Positions 48,472 to 58,788 of a stretch of 64,000 nt of DNA are shown in pieces. The stretch is from positions 62,001 to 126,000 of the forward strand of contig CALRXU020000009.1 of assembly GCA_943372215.1 (NCBI GenBank), in the 5' to 3' direction. How positions within the stretch are numbered: the stretch's first letter is position 1; the number at the start of each line of letters is the position of its first letter. Position numbers and translations under genes: made by a program. The DNA is from UBA6183 sp943372215. Lineage in GTDB: Bacteria > Bacteroidota > Bacteroidia > UKL13-3. Under the pieces are notes generated by a model. The model saw only the letters and a program-made list of their open reading frames with translations. It ran no database searches and had not been told where the DNA came from.

Positions 48472-51400
48472 ATGAAAAAACTATTACAAGTAATTCTTAT
48501 TCAGGCTTTCATCTTTTTGTTCACACTACCTTTAAGGGGCCAAGTTACTGCAATAGCAACTGGGGGTGCTTCAAGCGGCAACTACACTACCCTCAAAGCA
48601 GCATTTGATGCCATTAATGCTGGCACACACACTGGAATTATTGAGCTACTGATTACAGCAAACACAACTGAAACCGCCTCAGCATCATTGGATTCAAGCG
48701 GTAATGGATTTTCAAATTACACTTCAATAGTAATCAGGCCAATTAACGGATTGACTTATACCATTAGTGGAAACATTGCAGGTTCAATGGTAAATCTAAA
48801 TGGAGCAGATGGTGTGACCATAAATGGCCAAAACACTGGTGGTAACGGATTGATTTTTGAAAACACCAACGTTGGCGCATCAAATACCATCAGGCTCATA
48901 AATGATGCTTCAAGAAATGTAATTACCAATTGTACCATTTTAGGTGCTTCAAACGCAATAACTAATGCTAATGTGTTATTTTCTACCGGGACTAGTGGCG
49001 GTAATGACAGCAATACGGTATCATTCTGTTCTTTTGGTGGGTCAGGTGCTAACCTGCCAACAAATAGTATTCTTTCAATTGGCAGCACAACTGTTGGATT
49101 AGAAAACAGTAATGGTATCATTACCAATAACAATATCGCCAATTTTTTTAGTGCCACTTTAGTAAGTACAGGTATTAATTTAGGTGCAGGAAACACCAAC
49201 TGGCAAATTAGCAATAACAAGCTTTATCAAACAGCCAGCAGAATCTTTACTACAGCAAACTACCATAAAGGTATACAGGTTATTTCGGGTAGCAATTACC
49301 AAATAAACAACAATATTATTGGTGCAGCAGATTCTACTACTACAGGAATGTACATCATGGGTGGGACAGTTGCAACCACATTTGCCGGTGTTTTTTTAAC
49401 CTCGGTTGCTGGTGGAAATAATACCATTATTAATAATACGATTACCAAATTTAACTTCAGCACTACTTCAACCGCATCAACGGTTAATGGTGTTTTTGCT
49501 GGCATATCCGTTACAGCGGGCAATGCTACCATCATCAATAATGTTATTGGTGATACCATTGGAACAGCGTCCATTATCGTGAGTGCAGGTTCGGCTGGGG
49601 CTTTAATGGGTATCCATAGCGCAAGTACAGGTAACATCACCATTCAGGGCAATTATTGGGGCGCTTTACAAAATATTGGTGCAACTGCAACAGTTATCGC
49701 ATCCATACATTGCATTAACATTTCTGCTGCTGCCACCACATTAACCATGAGAAGTAATACCATTGGTAATAATTCCGCTGATAATATTGTGGCAGGTACA
49801 CTAGGAGTAACAACCGTTAACACACTTGTAAGTGGCGTTAATCAGCCAAGCACCTCAACCAACATTATTTTTGCAAATAATGTGGTGCGTAACCTCTCCT
49901 CATTCGGATCTGGCACTGGGGCTTACGCTAGGGGATATTTCACCGCCCTATCAAATACCCTTGCATCAGTGGCAAGGGTTGATAGCAATACTGTTTTTAA
50001 CCTAAAATGTAATGGTGCTACCGCGGGTGTTGCTAGCGCAGTTTCTGTTGTTAATGGCATTCAATACCTGGCTAGTAACAACGGCTCTATTTCTAACAAT
50101 GTTATTTACAATTTATTTGCACTCAATACCGGAGCAGTTAATACATGCGTTAGTGGTATCAGTATTGGAAGTGCAGCAAATATGCTTATTTCCAACAATA
50201 GAATTTATGGATTTAACAATGCTAGCACGGCAACAAGTGCCACTGCTCCAGGTGTTATTGCTGGTATTACTTTACGTAGTGCTACCACAGTAGTAAAGGT
50301 GTATAATAATTTTATTTCGTTGGGGTTAGGGGTTACGGGTAATGTTTCAGTGATTGGCATTTGGGGCAACCATGGTTCAACCCCTAATCCGATTGATTCT
50401 ATTGCATTTAACAGCATTTACATAGGTGGTACACAAGCTAGTGGTGCACAACCAAGTTTTGGTTTTTATCGGGGTGATTTTAGCGTTACCGCAAGAGCCA
50501 TTGTAGTTGATTTAGAAGGAAATATTTTTCAAAACATGCGTACTGGCGGCACGGGAAAACATTACGCCATGAGCAATAACTTTGGAGCAACCACACCAAG
50601 CACCACAGGCTGGGCGGCTAATGCATCCAATTTCAACAACCTCTATGGGTCTGATTCAAACGCTATCGTTTCGTTTGGTGCTACCAATCATACCCTAAAT
50701 AGTTGGAGAACATTTTCTAGTTGCGACAATAACTCCATTAGCAAAACAGTATTGATGGCAGATACTACTATTGCAGATTTGCACTTAAGTGGCGTTTCAC
50801 AAACTGACCCAACTTTAAACTGTGCGTATCTAACTGCTGTTCCATTAGATGTTGACGGGCAATTAAGAAATACTGGACAAACCCAAATGGGTGCTGATGA
50901 GTTTGTGCAAGTTTGTGTGGCACCACCTGTTGCAGGAGCGGCAACTGTTGCCTCACCAAATGTGTGCGCAAACACCCCATTCACAGTTTCTTTAGCTGGC
51001 GCGGGATCAGGTTTAGGAACAAGCTATCAATGGGAACTATCAGCCAATGGGTTGGTTGGGCCATTTTCTGCAATAACCAATGCCACCAATTTTCAGTTAA
51101 ACACGTCACAAACCACAACAAGTGCTTACCGTTGTGTAGTAACGTGCTCAAACCAATCCAGTATTTCTGCACCAGTGTTGGTAAGCACCAATAGTACACC
51201 ATTGCCTCCAACAATTACTATTGATACTGCACTAGCCCAATCAGCAAGTAACTTCCACTCGTTAGCCACTTTGGTTAACGAACTGAACTGCCGTGGTATT
51301 GCTGCGCCAACCACCGTTACTGTTGCACCTTACAATAGAACGTTTGCAGGTAATTTTACATTTACCAATATTCCAGGGGCAAGCAGCACCAATACCATTA

Positions 51401-54288
51401 CATTTTTGGGCAACGGAAACACCATCAGCAGCAACCTCTCTCCTATTGTTTCTTTTAACAATGCCAGCTATATTATTTTAGATAGTTTTAACATTACAGG
51501 AGGAAGTGGATTTGCTGGAACTGGTGTGTATGTTACAGGCGCATCGCACCATTTAACATTTAACAGAAATGTAATCAATGTAGGTACTACAAGCACAGCA
51601 ACAACCAATATTGGTTTTGCAGCTTCTGGCTCTGCAACGGGAGCAACAACGGTTGGCAACAATGCACAATACATTACTTTTACCAACAACCAAGTTATTG
51701 GCGGGTACTATAGCTTTTGCCTAATTGGCAATGCATCTTACCTTAATAATCATGGGCATTACATTGCCAACAATACTTTTAAAGATTTTTATATTTATGG
51801 GGTTTATTTAAGCAATGCCGATACTGTAACCTTTATTAATAATGATATAAACAGGGCTACACGTGGCACAGTAACTACTCTATATGGTATTTACTTAGCT
51901 ACAAGCCGTAATTTAAAGATACAAGGAAACAGGCTTCATGATTTTGGAAATGCTTCTTATACTGCTTACCCAATGTACATTACCAATTGTGTAAATAGTG
52001 TTGGGTACGAAACTGAGGTTTCAAACAACATGATATACAATGTGGGCACTACCGGTGTTATGTATGGTATTTATAGCCTTACTACTGCTATTAGTGGATT
52101 TAACTTTTATCACAATACCATACAGCATGACGTACCGGCTACTAGTGCTTCAGCTATTAGAGGCGCTTTTTTTAGCGTTGCTATTACTAATGTAAACTTT
52201 AAAAACAACATCATCAATATTACCGGTGGTGGAACGGGTGTAAAAACGGGTATTTATGTGACTACAGCATCAACCAGTTTTTCTTCTAATAATAATGTAA
52301 TTAGGGTAGCTACAACGGCTAGCAATAACGTAGGCTTTTGGGCTACTGCTAATGTTACTTTAGCCGATTGGCTAACGGCTTCAGGGCAAGATGCCAATTC
52401 AGTTACCTTTAATCCAGTGTTTAGTAATGCAGCAGCAGGAAATTTAACACCCCTATCCAGCAATATTGACAATATTGGCGTGCCATTAGGTATTACAACA
52501 GACATTAACGGAGCAGTGCGTTCCACTACCACACCAGATATTGGCGCTTATGAGTTTACGGGTATTGCCGGAGACATTGCCATCACCAATGGTGTGATTA
52601 AACGTTCAAGCGTTTGTTACAGCAATGCAGATACTGTGCAAATTGGTTTTACCAATTTAATTGGCCAAACGGTAGATTTTACGATTAACCCACTAACCAT
52701 TACTTGGAACATCACAGGCCCTGTAAATTCATCAGGGAATATTGTTGTAAATAGCGATACACTGGCTGTTAACGGTTTAAGAAGCGTATTTGTGAATACT
52801 GCGGATCTATCGCAGCCAGGCACTTATACCCTAAGGGCTTACTTACAGCCCAACACGGTTAATACCAGTGCCACAAATGATACTTTAGGCACCTCATTTA
52901 GTTTGATTGTACAACCTATTTTATCCGTTACCCAACGTAATTTTACGGTTACCAGTCCAACGGATACGGTAGTATTAAAAGCCAAGTCTCCAATATTCCC
53001 AGGTGGAAGTTTGTTTTTTAGTGAAGTTTGCCATTGGAAATTAGCAACAGGTGCAGCGCCTGTTGGTGGTTGGCCTGCTTACCTGATTGCAGATGATTAC
53101 GTAGAAATAAGTGGAGTACCTAATAGTGATTTAGCTGGATTTGTACTGGAAGAATGGACAGGAACAGCCTTGCAACATTCCGTTACTTTCCCAACAAATA
53201 CTTTATTTAGCCCTGCAGGTACTATGATTATTGCCACTGGGCAATTAGGTACTAGTGCACCAAGCCCCGCCAACTTTTACTACCATAGTGGCAATACAGT
53301 CACACACTCATCAACAGGTGATTTGAGAGGATATGTAATTAAAAACTCTTCAGGTACGGTAATAGATGCGGTTACTTATGGTGCTTATACCTTCCCTGTT
53401 GCTTCTGGTGTTACAGTAAACGATTGGTCAGGTTCAACACCAGCCGCATCAAGCGCAGGAAATCGCTTAACAAGTGCTGATAACAATACGGGCTCAAACT
53501 GGATTACAGAAAATGCAGCAGCTAGGCAAGATCCTAATATTATTAATCCAAACGTTCCATTGCCAAGTCCAACCTCATTAACCGGATTTACTTGGAATTA
53601 TTTAGGCTCACCAATTGATACCACCGTAAACAAAAAGGTTGGTCCATGGACTACCCCTGGTGTTTACCAGTATGTAGCGCAATACATTACTGCTTGTGGC
53701 ACGTTTTACGATACCGTTTTTGTAACAGCCACTTCTACCGTTCCTGTTAAATTGCTTTCGTTTACAGCAACCAAAACAAATGCGGATGTGCTTTTGACTT
53801 GGAGTACCGCCAGCGAAAAAAATGTGAACTATTTTGAGGTGTTTGCTTCAACTGATGGTAAAAACTTCAACCGTTTAGAGCAAGTAAAGGCCACTGGAAA
53901 CAGTGAAATAAAACAGACTTATGCTTATTTAGATGCGCAAGCCTTAAACACATCAGCCAAACAATTGTATTACAAATTAAACATGGTTGATATGGATGGC
54001 TCATCGGCATGGAGCAATACGGCTATTGTTGACGTTGATGGCATTGGTGCTGAAAACTTAGTGGTTTACCCCAATCCGTTTGATAACAACTTAAGTTTAA
54101 AAGTTACCGACCCTGCTGATGTAATTGTGGAGATTACCACTTTAGCAGGTGTACGGGTGTTTAACCAAACTTACAACAACCACAATGGCAATATTGAAAT
54201 CAACAGCCTGAACATCAATTCAGGCATGTACATCATCAGCACTACCCAAAACGGAGTGCGTACCACCCAAAAACTGGTGAAACAATAA
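48472..54288 (+). CDS. Giant beta-helix surface protein with type IX sorting domain
   Basis: 1,938 residues. A signal peptide (MKKLLQVILIQAFIFLFTLPLRGQ) starts it. Two long parallel beta-helix regions (about residues 50-800 and 920-1,370) show recurring strand-turn repeats such as NNIIG, ITNNNIANF, ISNNRIYGF and INNTITKFNF with stacked Asn. An intervening Ig-like piece (FTVSLAGAGSGLGTSYQWEL) and a later lamin-tail-like domain (about 1,510-1,690, DYVEISGVPNSDLAGFVLEEW) follow. The last 75 residues are a type A sorting domain (VVYPNPFDNNLSLKV, SGMYIISTTQNGVRTTQKLVKQ). Export through the type IX system to the cell surface is expected. Beta-helices often bind or cleave polysaccharide, but no catalytic residues stand out. 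Confidence 0.9.
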   Translation: MKKLLQVILIQAFIFLFTLPLRGQVTAIATGGASSGNYTTLKAAFDAINAGTHTGIIELLITANTTETASASLDSSGNGFSNYTSIVIRPINGLTYTISGNIAGSMVNLNGADGVTINGQNTGGNGLIFENTNVGASNTIRLINDASRNVITNCTILGASNAITNANVLFSTGTSGGNDSNTVSFCSFGGSGANLPTNSILSIGSTTVGLENSNGIITNNNIANFFSATLVSTGINLGAGNTNWQISNNKLYQTASRIFTTANYHKGIQVISGSNYQINNNIIGAADSTTTGMYIMGGTVATTFAGVFLTSVAGGNNTIINNTITKFNFSTTSTASTVNGVFAGISVTAGNATIINNVIGDTIGTASIIVSAGSAGALMGIHSASTGNITIQGNYWGALQNIGATATVIASIHCINISAAATTLTMRSNTIGNNSADNIVAGTLGVTTVNTLVSGVNQPSTSTNIIFANNVVRNLSSFGSGTGAYARGYFTALSNTLASVARVDSNTVFNLKCNGATAGVASAVSVVNGIQYLASNNGSISNNVIYNLFALNTGAVNTCVSGISIGSAANMLISNNRIYGFNNASTATSATAPGVIAGITLRSATTVVKVYNNFISLGLGVTGNVSVIGIWGNHGSTPNPIDSIAFNSIYIGGTQASGAQPSFGFYRGDFSVTARAIVVDLEGNIFQNMRTGGTGKHYAMSNNFGATTPSTTGWAANASNFNNLYGSDSNAIVSFGATNHTLNSWRTFSSCDNNSISKTVLMADTTIADLHLSGVSQTDPTLNCAYLTAVPLDVDGQLRNTGQTQMGADEFVQVCVAPPVAGAATVASPNVCANTPFTVSLAGAGSGLGTSYQWELSANGLVGPFSAITNATNFQLNTSQTTTSAYRCVVTCSNQSSISAPVLVSTNSTPLPPTITIDTALAQSASNFHSLATLVNELNCRGIAAPTTVTVAPYNRTFAGNFTFTNIPGASSTNTITFLGNGNTISSNLSPIVSFNNASYIILDSFNITGGSGFAGTGVYVTGASHHLTFNRNVINVGTTSTATTNIGFAASGSATGATTVGNNAQYITFTNNQVIGGYYSFCLIGNASYLNNHGHYIANNTFKDFYIYGVYLSNADTVTFINNDINRATRGTVTTLYGIYLATSRNLKIQGNRLHDFGNASYTAYPMYITNCVNSVGYETEVSNNMIYNVGTTGVMYGIYSLTTAISGFNFYHNTIQHDVPATSASAIRGAFFSVAITNVNFKNNIINITGGGTGVKTGIYVTTASTSFSSNNNVIRVATTASNNVGFWATANVTLADWLTASGQDANSVTFNPVFSNAAAGNLTPLSSNIDNIGVPLGITTDINGAVRSTTTPDIGAYEFTGIAGDIAITNGVIKRSSVCYSNADTVQIGFTNLIGQTVDFTINPLTITWNITGPVNSSGNIVVNSDTLAVNGLRSVFVNTADLSQPGTYTLRAYLQPNTVNTSATNDTLGTSFSLIVQPILSVTQRNFTVTSPTDTVVLKAKSPIFPGGSLFFSEVCHWKLATGAAPVGGWPAYLIADDYVEISGVPNSDLAGFVLEEWTGTALQHSVTFPTNTLFSPAGTMIIATGQLGTSAPSPANFYYHSGNTVTHSSTGDLRGYVIKNSSGTVIDAVTYGAYTFPVASGVTVNDWSGSTPAASSAGNRLTSADNNTGSNWITENAAARQDPNIINPNVPLPSPTSLTGFTWNYLGSPIDTTVNKKVGPWTTPGVYQYVAQYITACGTFYDTVFVTATSTVPVKLLSFTATKTNADVLLTWSTASEKNVNYFEVFASTDGKNFNRLEQVKATGNSEIKQTYAYLDAQALNTSAKQLYYKLNMVDMDGSSAWSNTAIVDVDGIGAENLVVYPNPFDNNLSLKVTDPADVIVEITTLAGVRVFNQTYNNHNGNIEINSLNINSGMYIISTTQNGVRTTQKLVKQ

Positions 54289-54316
54289 CTACACCACAAA
54301 TCACTTTAATCAAAAA

Positions 54317-54341
54317 AAAGCAGCCCCAAAAGGGCTGCTTT
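54317..54341. terminator. Bidirectional terminator between convergent genes
   Basis: AAAGCAGCCC / GGGCTGCTTT with a CAAAA loop and A/T runs on both sides. It serves the beta-helix gene and the LOG-family gene, which converge here. Confidence 0.88.
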
Positions 54342-54344
54342 TTT

Positions 54345-54911
54345 TTATTGCCATTTTAACGTTTGCGGGAACTCATAAGTTTCCAACTGCTGTAACAGTG
54401 CTACTGGAGACTCATTAAACAACAACATATCTTTAAACTCTTGTTTCAAAAATTTATGATTAACCATATGTTGCAACAATACTTCTAAAGGTTGGTAAAA
54501 GTGGTTGGTGCTTAGCACCCCACAAGGTTTATAATGGAAACCCAGTTGACTCCAGGTAAAGGCTTCAAACAATTCTTCCATGGTACCTATACCACCTGGC
54601 AACGCTATGCAAGCATCAGCCAGTTCAAATATTTTTGATTTGCGTTGGTGCATGTCTTCTACCACTATCAGTTCTGTAATTCCCGTATGCCCTACTTCCT
54701 TCTCCATCAGTTTACGAGGGATCACCCCAATTACTTCTCCACCTAAACGCAGCATTTCATCGGCAATCACACCCATAATGCCCACATTACCGCCTCCATA
54801 TACCAAACCATATCCTTTGTCAAACATGGCTTGAACCAGCACCTTGGCTTCGGTTTGGTAAATCAATTCATCACCAACGGATGATCCACAATATATCGCT
54901 ATTCTTTTCAT
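54345..54911 (-). CDS. LOG family protein (TIGR00730)
   Basis: 188 residues. The family motifs are visible: YCGSSVGDE near the N-terminus, GGGNVGIMGVIAD at about residues 40-52, and LPGGIGTMEELFEAFTW at about 104-120 (the PGGxGTxxE motif that binds the nucleotide ribose phosphate). In plants and some bacteria LOG enzymes release cytokinin bases from nucleoside monophosphates; in most bacteria they are nucleotide-handling enzymes of uncertain role. Long-known misannotation as lysine decarboxylase should be avoided. Confidence 0.92.
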   Translation of the reverse strand: MKRIAIYCGSSVGDELIYQTEAKVLVQAMFDKGYGLVYGGGNVGIMGVIADEMLRLGGEVIGVIPRKLMEKEVGHTGITELIVVEDMHQRKSKIFELADACIALPGGIGTMEELFEAFTWSQLGFHYKPCGVLSTNHFYQPLEVLLQHMVNHKFLKQEFKDMLLFNESPVALLQQLETYEFPQTLKWQ

Positions 54912-54935
54912 GCAATAACAAACAAAAACCTGGCC

Positions 54936-56285
54936 TTACTTTCCTCTTTTGGCGCGGTTTCTTAAAACATTTCTATTTACTGAGCGGGCCTTGCCTCCTG
55001 TTTTTTTGTATGAACCGCCCAGATTTACTTTTTTGTTTTTATCCTTTTTTTCGTGGAAGGATGGCCCTTTTTCTTCTGCGGGCTTAACTGCCTTTAAATA
55101 ATTCTTCTCCCGCAGTTTTGGTTTTTCATCCTCGCTAAACACTTTTGAATAAGCAACTTGTTCAGGCAAAGGCAGGATGTTTACACTTTTGTGCATCACT
55201 TCTTCAATTTCCACCAAGTAGTCCTCCTCTACGGGATTCATCAGGGTTATGGAAGTTCCATCTTTACCAATACGCCCTGTTCTTCCTATACGGTGTAAAT
55301 AATCATTGGAGTTATCAGGGGTATCAAAATTTACCACATGGCTCACATCGGCCACATCTAACCCACGGGCAGCCACATCAGTAGCTATCAGTATCCTGAT
55401 GGTGTTATCAGTAAACTGTCTTAAGGCTTCAAAACGTTGTGTTTGTGGTTTGCGTGAGTGCAAGATGCCCACTGCTCCGGCAAATTTCTGGTGCATCATT
55501 TCATACAACTTGTCGGCATTTTTAATTTTTGATACAAACACCAATACCTTGTTTAGGCTTTCGTCTGTTTGCAGCAAATGCTCCAGTAAATTTACCTTGG
55601 TACCGAAATTGGGAACATGGTAACCGTATTGTATAATTTTTTCAAGGGGGGTACCATGGGCTGCCACTTCCACTTTAACTGGGTTGTTAAAAAACTCGGT
55701 AAACAGTTTCTCCACCTCTTCTGTTAATGTGGCTGAAAATAAAATGTTTTGGTGCTTTTTGGGCAAATAATCTTGTATGGAAATAAGCTGTGCCCTGAAT
55801 TCTTGCTCCAGCATTTCATCCACTTCATCAATTACCAATTGTTGTATGGAGGTGAGCTTAATGGCACCAATACTGGCTAAATCTATTAATCGGCCAGGTG
55901 TTGACACCAGCACATCAAGCCCATTAAATACCATGGCTTTTTGCTTGTTGATGTTTGAACCACCGTACATGGCTCCCACCCTTATTGACATGTATTTGGT
56001 TAACTTCTTCACCTCACCTTCAACCTGCAAAACCAGCTCGCGGGTGGGCACAATAATGAGTACCCGTGGATGCCTTTGCTCTGAAAACTTTAACTGCCTT
56101 AAAATAGGCAACAGGTAAGCAAATGTTTTGCCTGTACCTGTTTGTGCAATAGCAACGACATCGCGCCCTGACATGATTACGGGGAACGCTTCTACCTGCA
56201 CCGGTGTGGGGTGAATATATTCCAGGTCTTCCAGTGCTTTAAGCAGCGGGTTGTTGATGTTTAAATCTTTAAAGTTGGTATTCAT
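54936..56285 (-). CDS. DEAD-box family RNA helicase
   Basis: 449 residues. Motifs in order: Q motif (PTPVQVEAFPVI), motif I AQTGTGKTFAY, Ia PTRELVLQV, II VIDEVDEML (DEVD in place of DEAD), III SATLTEEV, then IATDVAARGLDVADV and HRIGRTGRIGKDG in the second RecA domain. The C-terminal 60 residues are a basic tail (SRKKTGGKARSVNRN-type, rich in Lys and Arg) that would bind RNA. Role: RNA remodelling, for example in ribosome assembly or cold adaptation; the specific one is not clear. Confidence 0.93.
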   Translation of the reverse strand: MNTNFKDLNINNPLLKALEDLEYIHPTPVQVEAFPVIMSGRDVVAIAQTGTGKTFAYLLPILRQLKFSEQRHPRVLIIVPTRELVLQVEGEVKKLTKYMSIRVGAMYGGSNINKQKAMVFNGLDVLVSTPGRLIDLASIGAIKLTSIQQLVIDEVDEMLEQEFRAQLISIQDYLPKKHQNILFSATLTEEVEKLFTEFFNNPVKVEVAAHGTPLEKIIQYGYHVPNFGTKVNLLEHLLQTDESLNKVLVFVSKIKNADKLYEMMHQKFAGAVGILHSRKPQTQRFEALRQFTDNTIRILIATDVAARGLDVADVSHVVNFDTPDNSNDYLHRIGRTGRIGKDGTSITLMNPVEEDYLVEIEEVMHKSVNILPLPEQVAYSKVFSEDEKPKLREKNYLKAVKPAEEKGPSFHEKKDKNKKVNLGGSYKKTGGKARSVNRNVLRNRAKRGK

Positions 56286-56320
56286 ACAATTGGCAAACAG
56301 GCGAAACTAGGGCTAATTAC

Positions 56321-58633
56321 TTATAAATTGATTTTTAACTTGGCAAACTTTAGCACCAGCATCTTTTTTCCTTGCTGGCCAAAATCAATTTGCGCTTTGC
56401 GGTTATCCCCTGCGCCTTCTATACCAAGCACCACACCCTGCCCAAAACGTTGGTGTTCTACCTGCATGCCTGCGTTTAACAGGCTGGTATCATCACCAAT
56501 AAAATTAGGATCGAGGGGTTGTTGAACGGCCGCAACGGCTTTGTTAATGGGTTTAAAGTTTTTGGGGATAGAAACTGCGGCTTCGCGCTGAATGGGTTTT
56601 GCAGGAGTGGCAGGCTTGCGGTTGGCATTGCTCATTTGGTAAGGCTTGCGCTGTTCCGTTGGTTGTTGATTGCCGGTAAAACCTTCTACAATCATGTATT
56701 GCGGGTCCAACTCCTGTAAAAAACGGCTGGGCTCACAACTAATCATGGTACCAAATTTAAACCGTGAAGTGGCAAAGGAAAGGGTGAGTTTTTTCTCTGC
56801 GCGGGTTAAGGCCACATAAAACAAACGCCTCTCTTCTTCCAATTCCTGACGGCTGTTTAAACTCAGTTGCGAAGGAAACAAATTTTCTTCTAACCCAACA
56901 ATATGCACATATTTAAACTCCAATCCTTTGCTGGCATGTATGGTCATCATCACCACCTTATCATTATCTTCATCATCTGTCCTGTCAGCATCAGTAAGTA
57001 AGGCAATATCCTGCATGTAATCGGGCAAGGTATTACCCCGCAATACGGCATCATCATCTGCTACTTCTTCAATGCTAAATTCTTTTAACCCATTTAACAA
57101 CTCTTCAATGTTTTCAAAACGGGCAATGCCTTCAACAGTTTTATCATCATACAACGATTTGAGCAAGTTGCTTTGTTTGGCAATGTGCATGGCCACCTCG
57201 TAGGCAGGCTTGTTCAGCAAGGTTTGGAAACTGCGTATCATCATCACAAAATCACCCAACAGGTTTGCAGCCTTTAATCCGTATTGGTGGGCATTTTCCA
57301 TAATCTCAAACCACGATTTATCATGCTCACTGGCCAATACGGTGAGGTGGTCGAGGGTGGTTTTGCCAATACCACGTGTAGGATAATTGATGATGCGTTT
57401 TAGAGCTTCCTCATCATTGGGGTTAATCACCACACGGAAGTAAGCCAGTAAATCTTTAATTTCTTTACGTTGATAAAACGAGAGGCCGCCATAAATGCGG
57501 TAAGGAATATTCATTTTGCGCAAGGCCTCCTCAATGCTTCGGCTTTGGGCATTGGTGCGATATAAAATAGCAAAGTCCTTGTTATCAAGGTGCTTGTTCA
57601 TTTTATCTTGAAAAATAGCCGATGCCACCATCTTGCCTTCCTCATTATCAGTTAATGCCCTAAACAGCCTAATGCGGTCGCCCAACTCATTTTGGGTGAA
57701 CACATTTTTTTGCAGCTGATCCCTGTTCTGTTTGATGATGGAGTTTGCCGCATTTACAATGGTTTGGGTACTGCGGTAGTTTTCCTCCAACTTGAACACC
57801 TTGGTTTCCGGAAAATCTTTATGAAAATTAAGGATGTTTTTGATGGTTGCTCCACGGAAAGCATAAATACTTTGGGCATCATCGCCCACCACAGCTATAT
57901 TTTGGTAAACGTTGGCCAGTTTTTTAATAATGGAGTATTGGGCATGGTTGGTATCCTGAAACTCATCCACCATTATATATTTAAACATGTGTTGGTATTT
58001 ATTCAGCACATCAGGAAAGTGATGCAACAACTCATGTGTTTTCATCAGCAAGTCATCAAAATCCATGGCTCCGGCTTTAAAACAACGGGCTTCATAAGCC
58101 GCATAAATTTGTCCTATTCTGGGGCGGCCTGAGCTTTCATCTGCCTCTTTGTTGTCTGAATCGTTATTGTATTCGGCCGCTTTAATTAACGCATTTTTTG
58201 CCGATGATATGCGGCCCAAAATTTGTCCGGGTTTGTATACCTTATCATCCAGTTTCATTTCAGCCACAATAGATTTGATAAGGCTTTTGGCATCATCCGT
58301 ATCATAAATGGTAAAATTTCTTGGATAACCCAGTTTTTCACTTTCAATGCGCAGAATACGGGCAAAGATGGAGTGAAAAGTACCCATCCATAAATTGCGT
58401 GATTCTGCTCCCACTACTTTGTGAATACGCTCCCGCATTTCTTTGCTGGCCTTATTGGTAAAGGTTAACGCCAAAATATTAAACGGATCAACCCCTTGTT
58501 GCAACATGTAAGCAATGCGGTACGTAAGCACCCTTGTTTTACCTGACCCCGCTCCTGCCACTATCATTACAGGTCCTTCTATTTGTTGCACCGCAGCCCG
58601 CTGCTGTTCGTTTAAATGATCTAAATAATTCAC
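56321..58633 (-). CDS. UvrD/PcrA-type ATP-dependent DNA helicase
   Basis: 770 residues. Motif I GAGSGKTRVLTYRIAYML (about 27-44), Ia ALTFTNKASKEMRERI, II VDEFQDTN, III VVGDDAQSIYAFRGA, IV LEENYRSTQTIVNAAN, V TIHASKGLEFKYVHIVG, VI LFYVALTRAEKKL are all present in order. The C-terminal end (HQRFGQGVVLGIEGAGDNRK, LKFAKLKI) is the Tudor-like domain of UvrD/PcrA that contacts RNA polymerase. It unwinds DNA in repair. Assignment to PcrA or UvrD within the family is not attempted. Confidence 0.95.
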   Translation of the reverse strand: MNYLDHLNEQQRAAVQQIEGPVMIVAGAGSGKTRVLTYRIAYMLQQGVDPFNILALTFTNKASKEMRERIHKVVGAESRNLWMGTFHSIFARILRIESEKLGYPRNFTIYDTDDAKSLIKSIVAEMKLDDKVYKPGQILGRISSAKNALIKAAEYNNDSDNKEADESSGRPRIGQIYAAYEARCFKAGAMDFDDLLMKTHELLHHFPDVLNKYQHMFKYIMVDEFQDTNHAQYSIIKKLANVYQNIAVVGDDAQSIYAFRGATIKNILNFHKDFPETKVFKLEENYRSTQTIVNAANSIIKQNRDQLQKNVFTQNELGDRIRLFRALTDNEEGKMVASAIFQDKMNKHLDNKDFAILYRTNAQSRSIEEALRKMNIPYRIYGGLSFYQRKEIKDLLAYFRVVINPNDEEALKRIINYPTRGIGKTTLDHLTVLASEHDKSWFEIMENAHQYGLKAANLLGDFVMMIRSFQTLLNKPAYEVAMHIAKQSNLLKSLYDDKTVEGIARFENIEELLNGLKEFSIEEVADDDAVLRGNTLPDYMQDIALLTDADRTDDEDNDKVVMMTIHASKGLEFKYVHIVGLEENLFPSQLSLNSRQELEEERRLFYVALTRAEKKLTLSFATSRFKFGTMISCEPSRFLQELDPQYMIVEGFTGNQQPTEQRKPYQMSNANRKPATPAKPIQREAAVSIPKNFKPINKAVAAVQQPLDPNFIGDDTSLLNAGMQVEHQRFGQGVVLGIEGAGDNRKAQIDFGQQGKKMLVLKFAKLKINL

Positions 58634-58730
58634 GCAGTAAAAATACGATAAATAGCTTGTAGCACCCTAAGTAAATATCAACAAAACAAGGGATAAAATC
58701 ATTGGCTTAAGCGTACCATGCAAACCCCAT

Positions 58731-58767
58731 AAACAACAAAAGCGGCTTTGGGCCGCTTTTGTTGTTT
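58731..58767 (-). terminator. Long perfect hairpin terminator
   Basis: A 16-bp perfect stem (AAACAACAAAAGCGGC / GCCGCTTTTGTTGTTT) with TTTGG loop, 22 bases after the stop of the DUF3078 gene. The T-rich 3' arm makes it active on both strands. Confidence 0.85.
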
Positions 58768-58788
58768 ATGAATACTATGGTTGTTTGA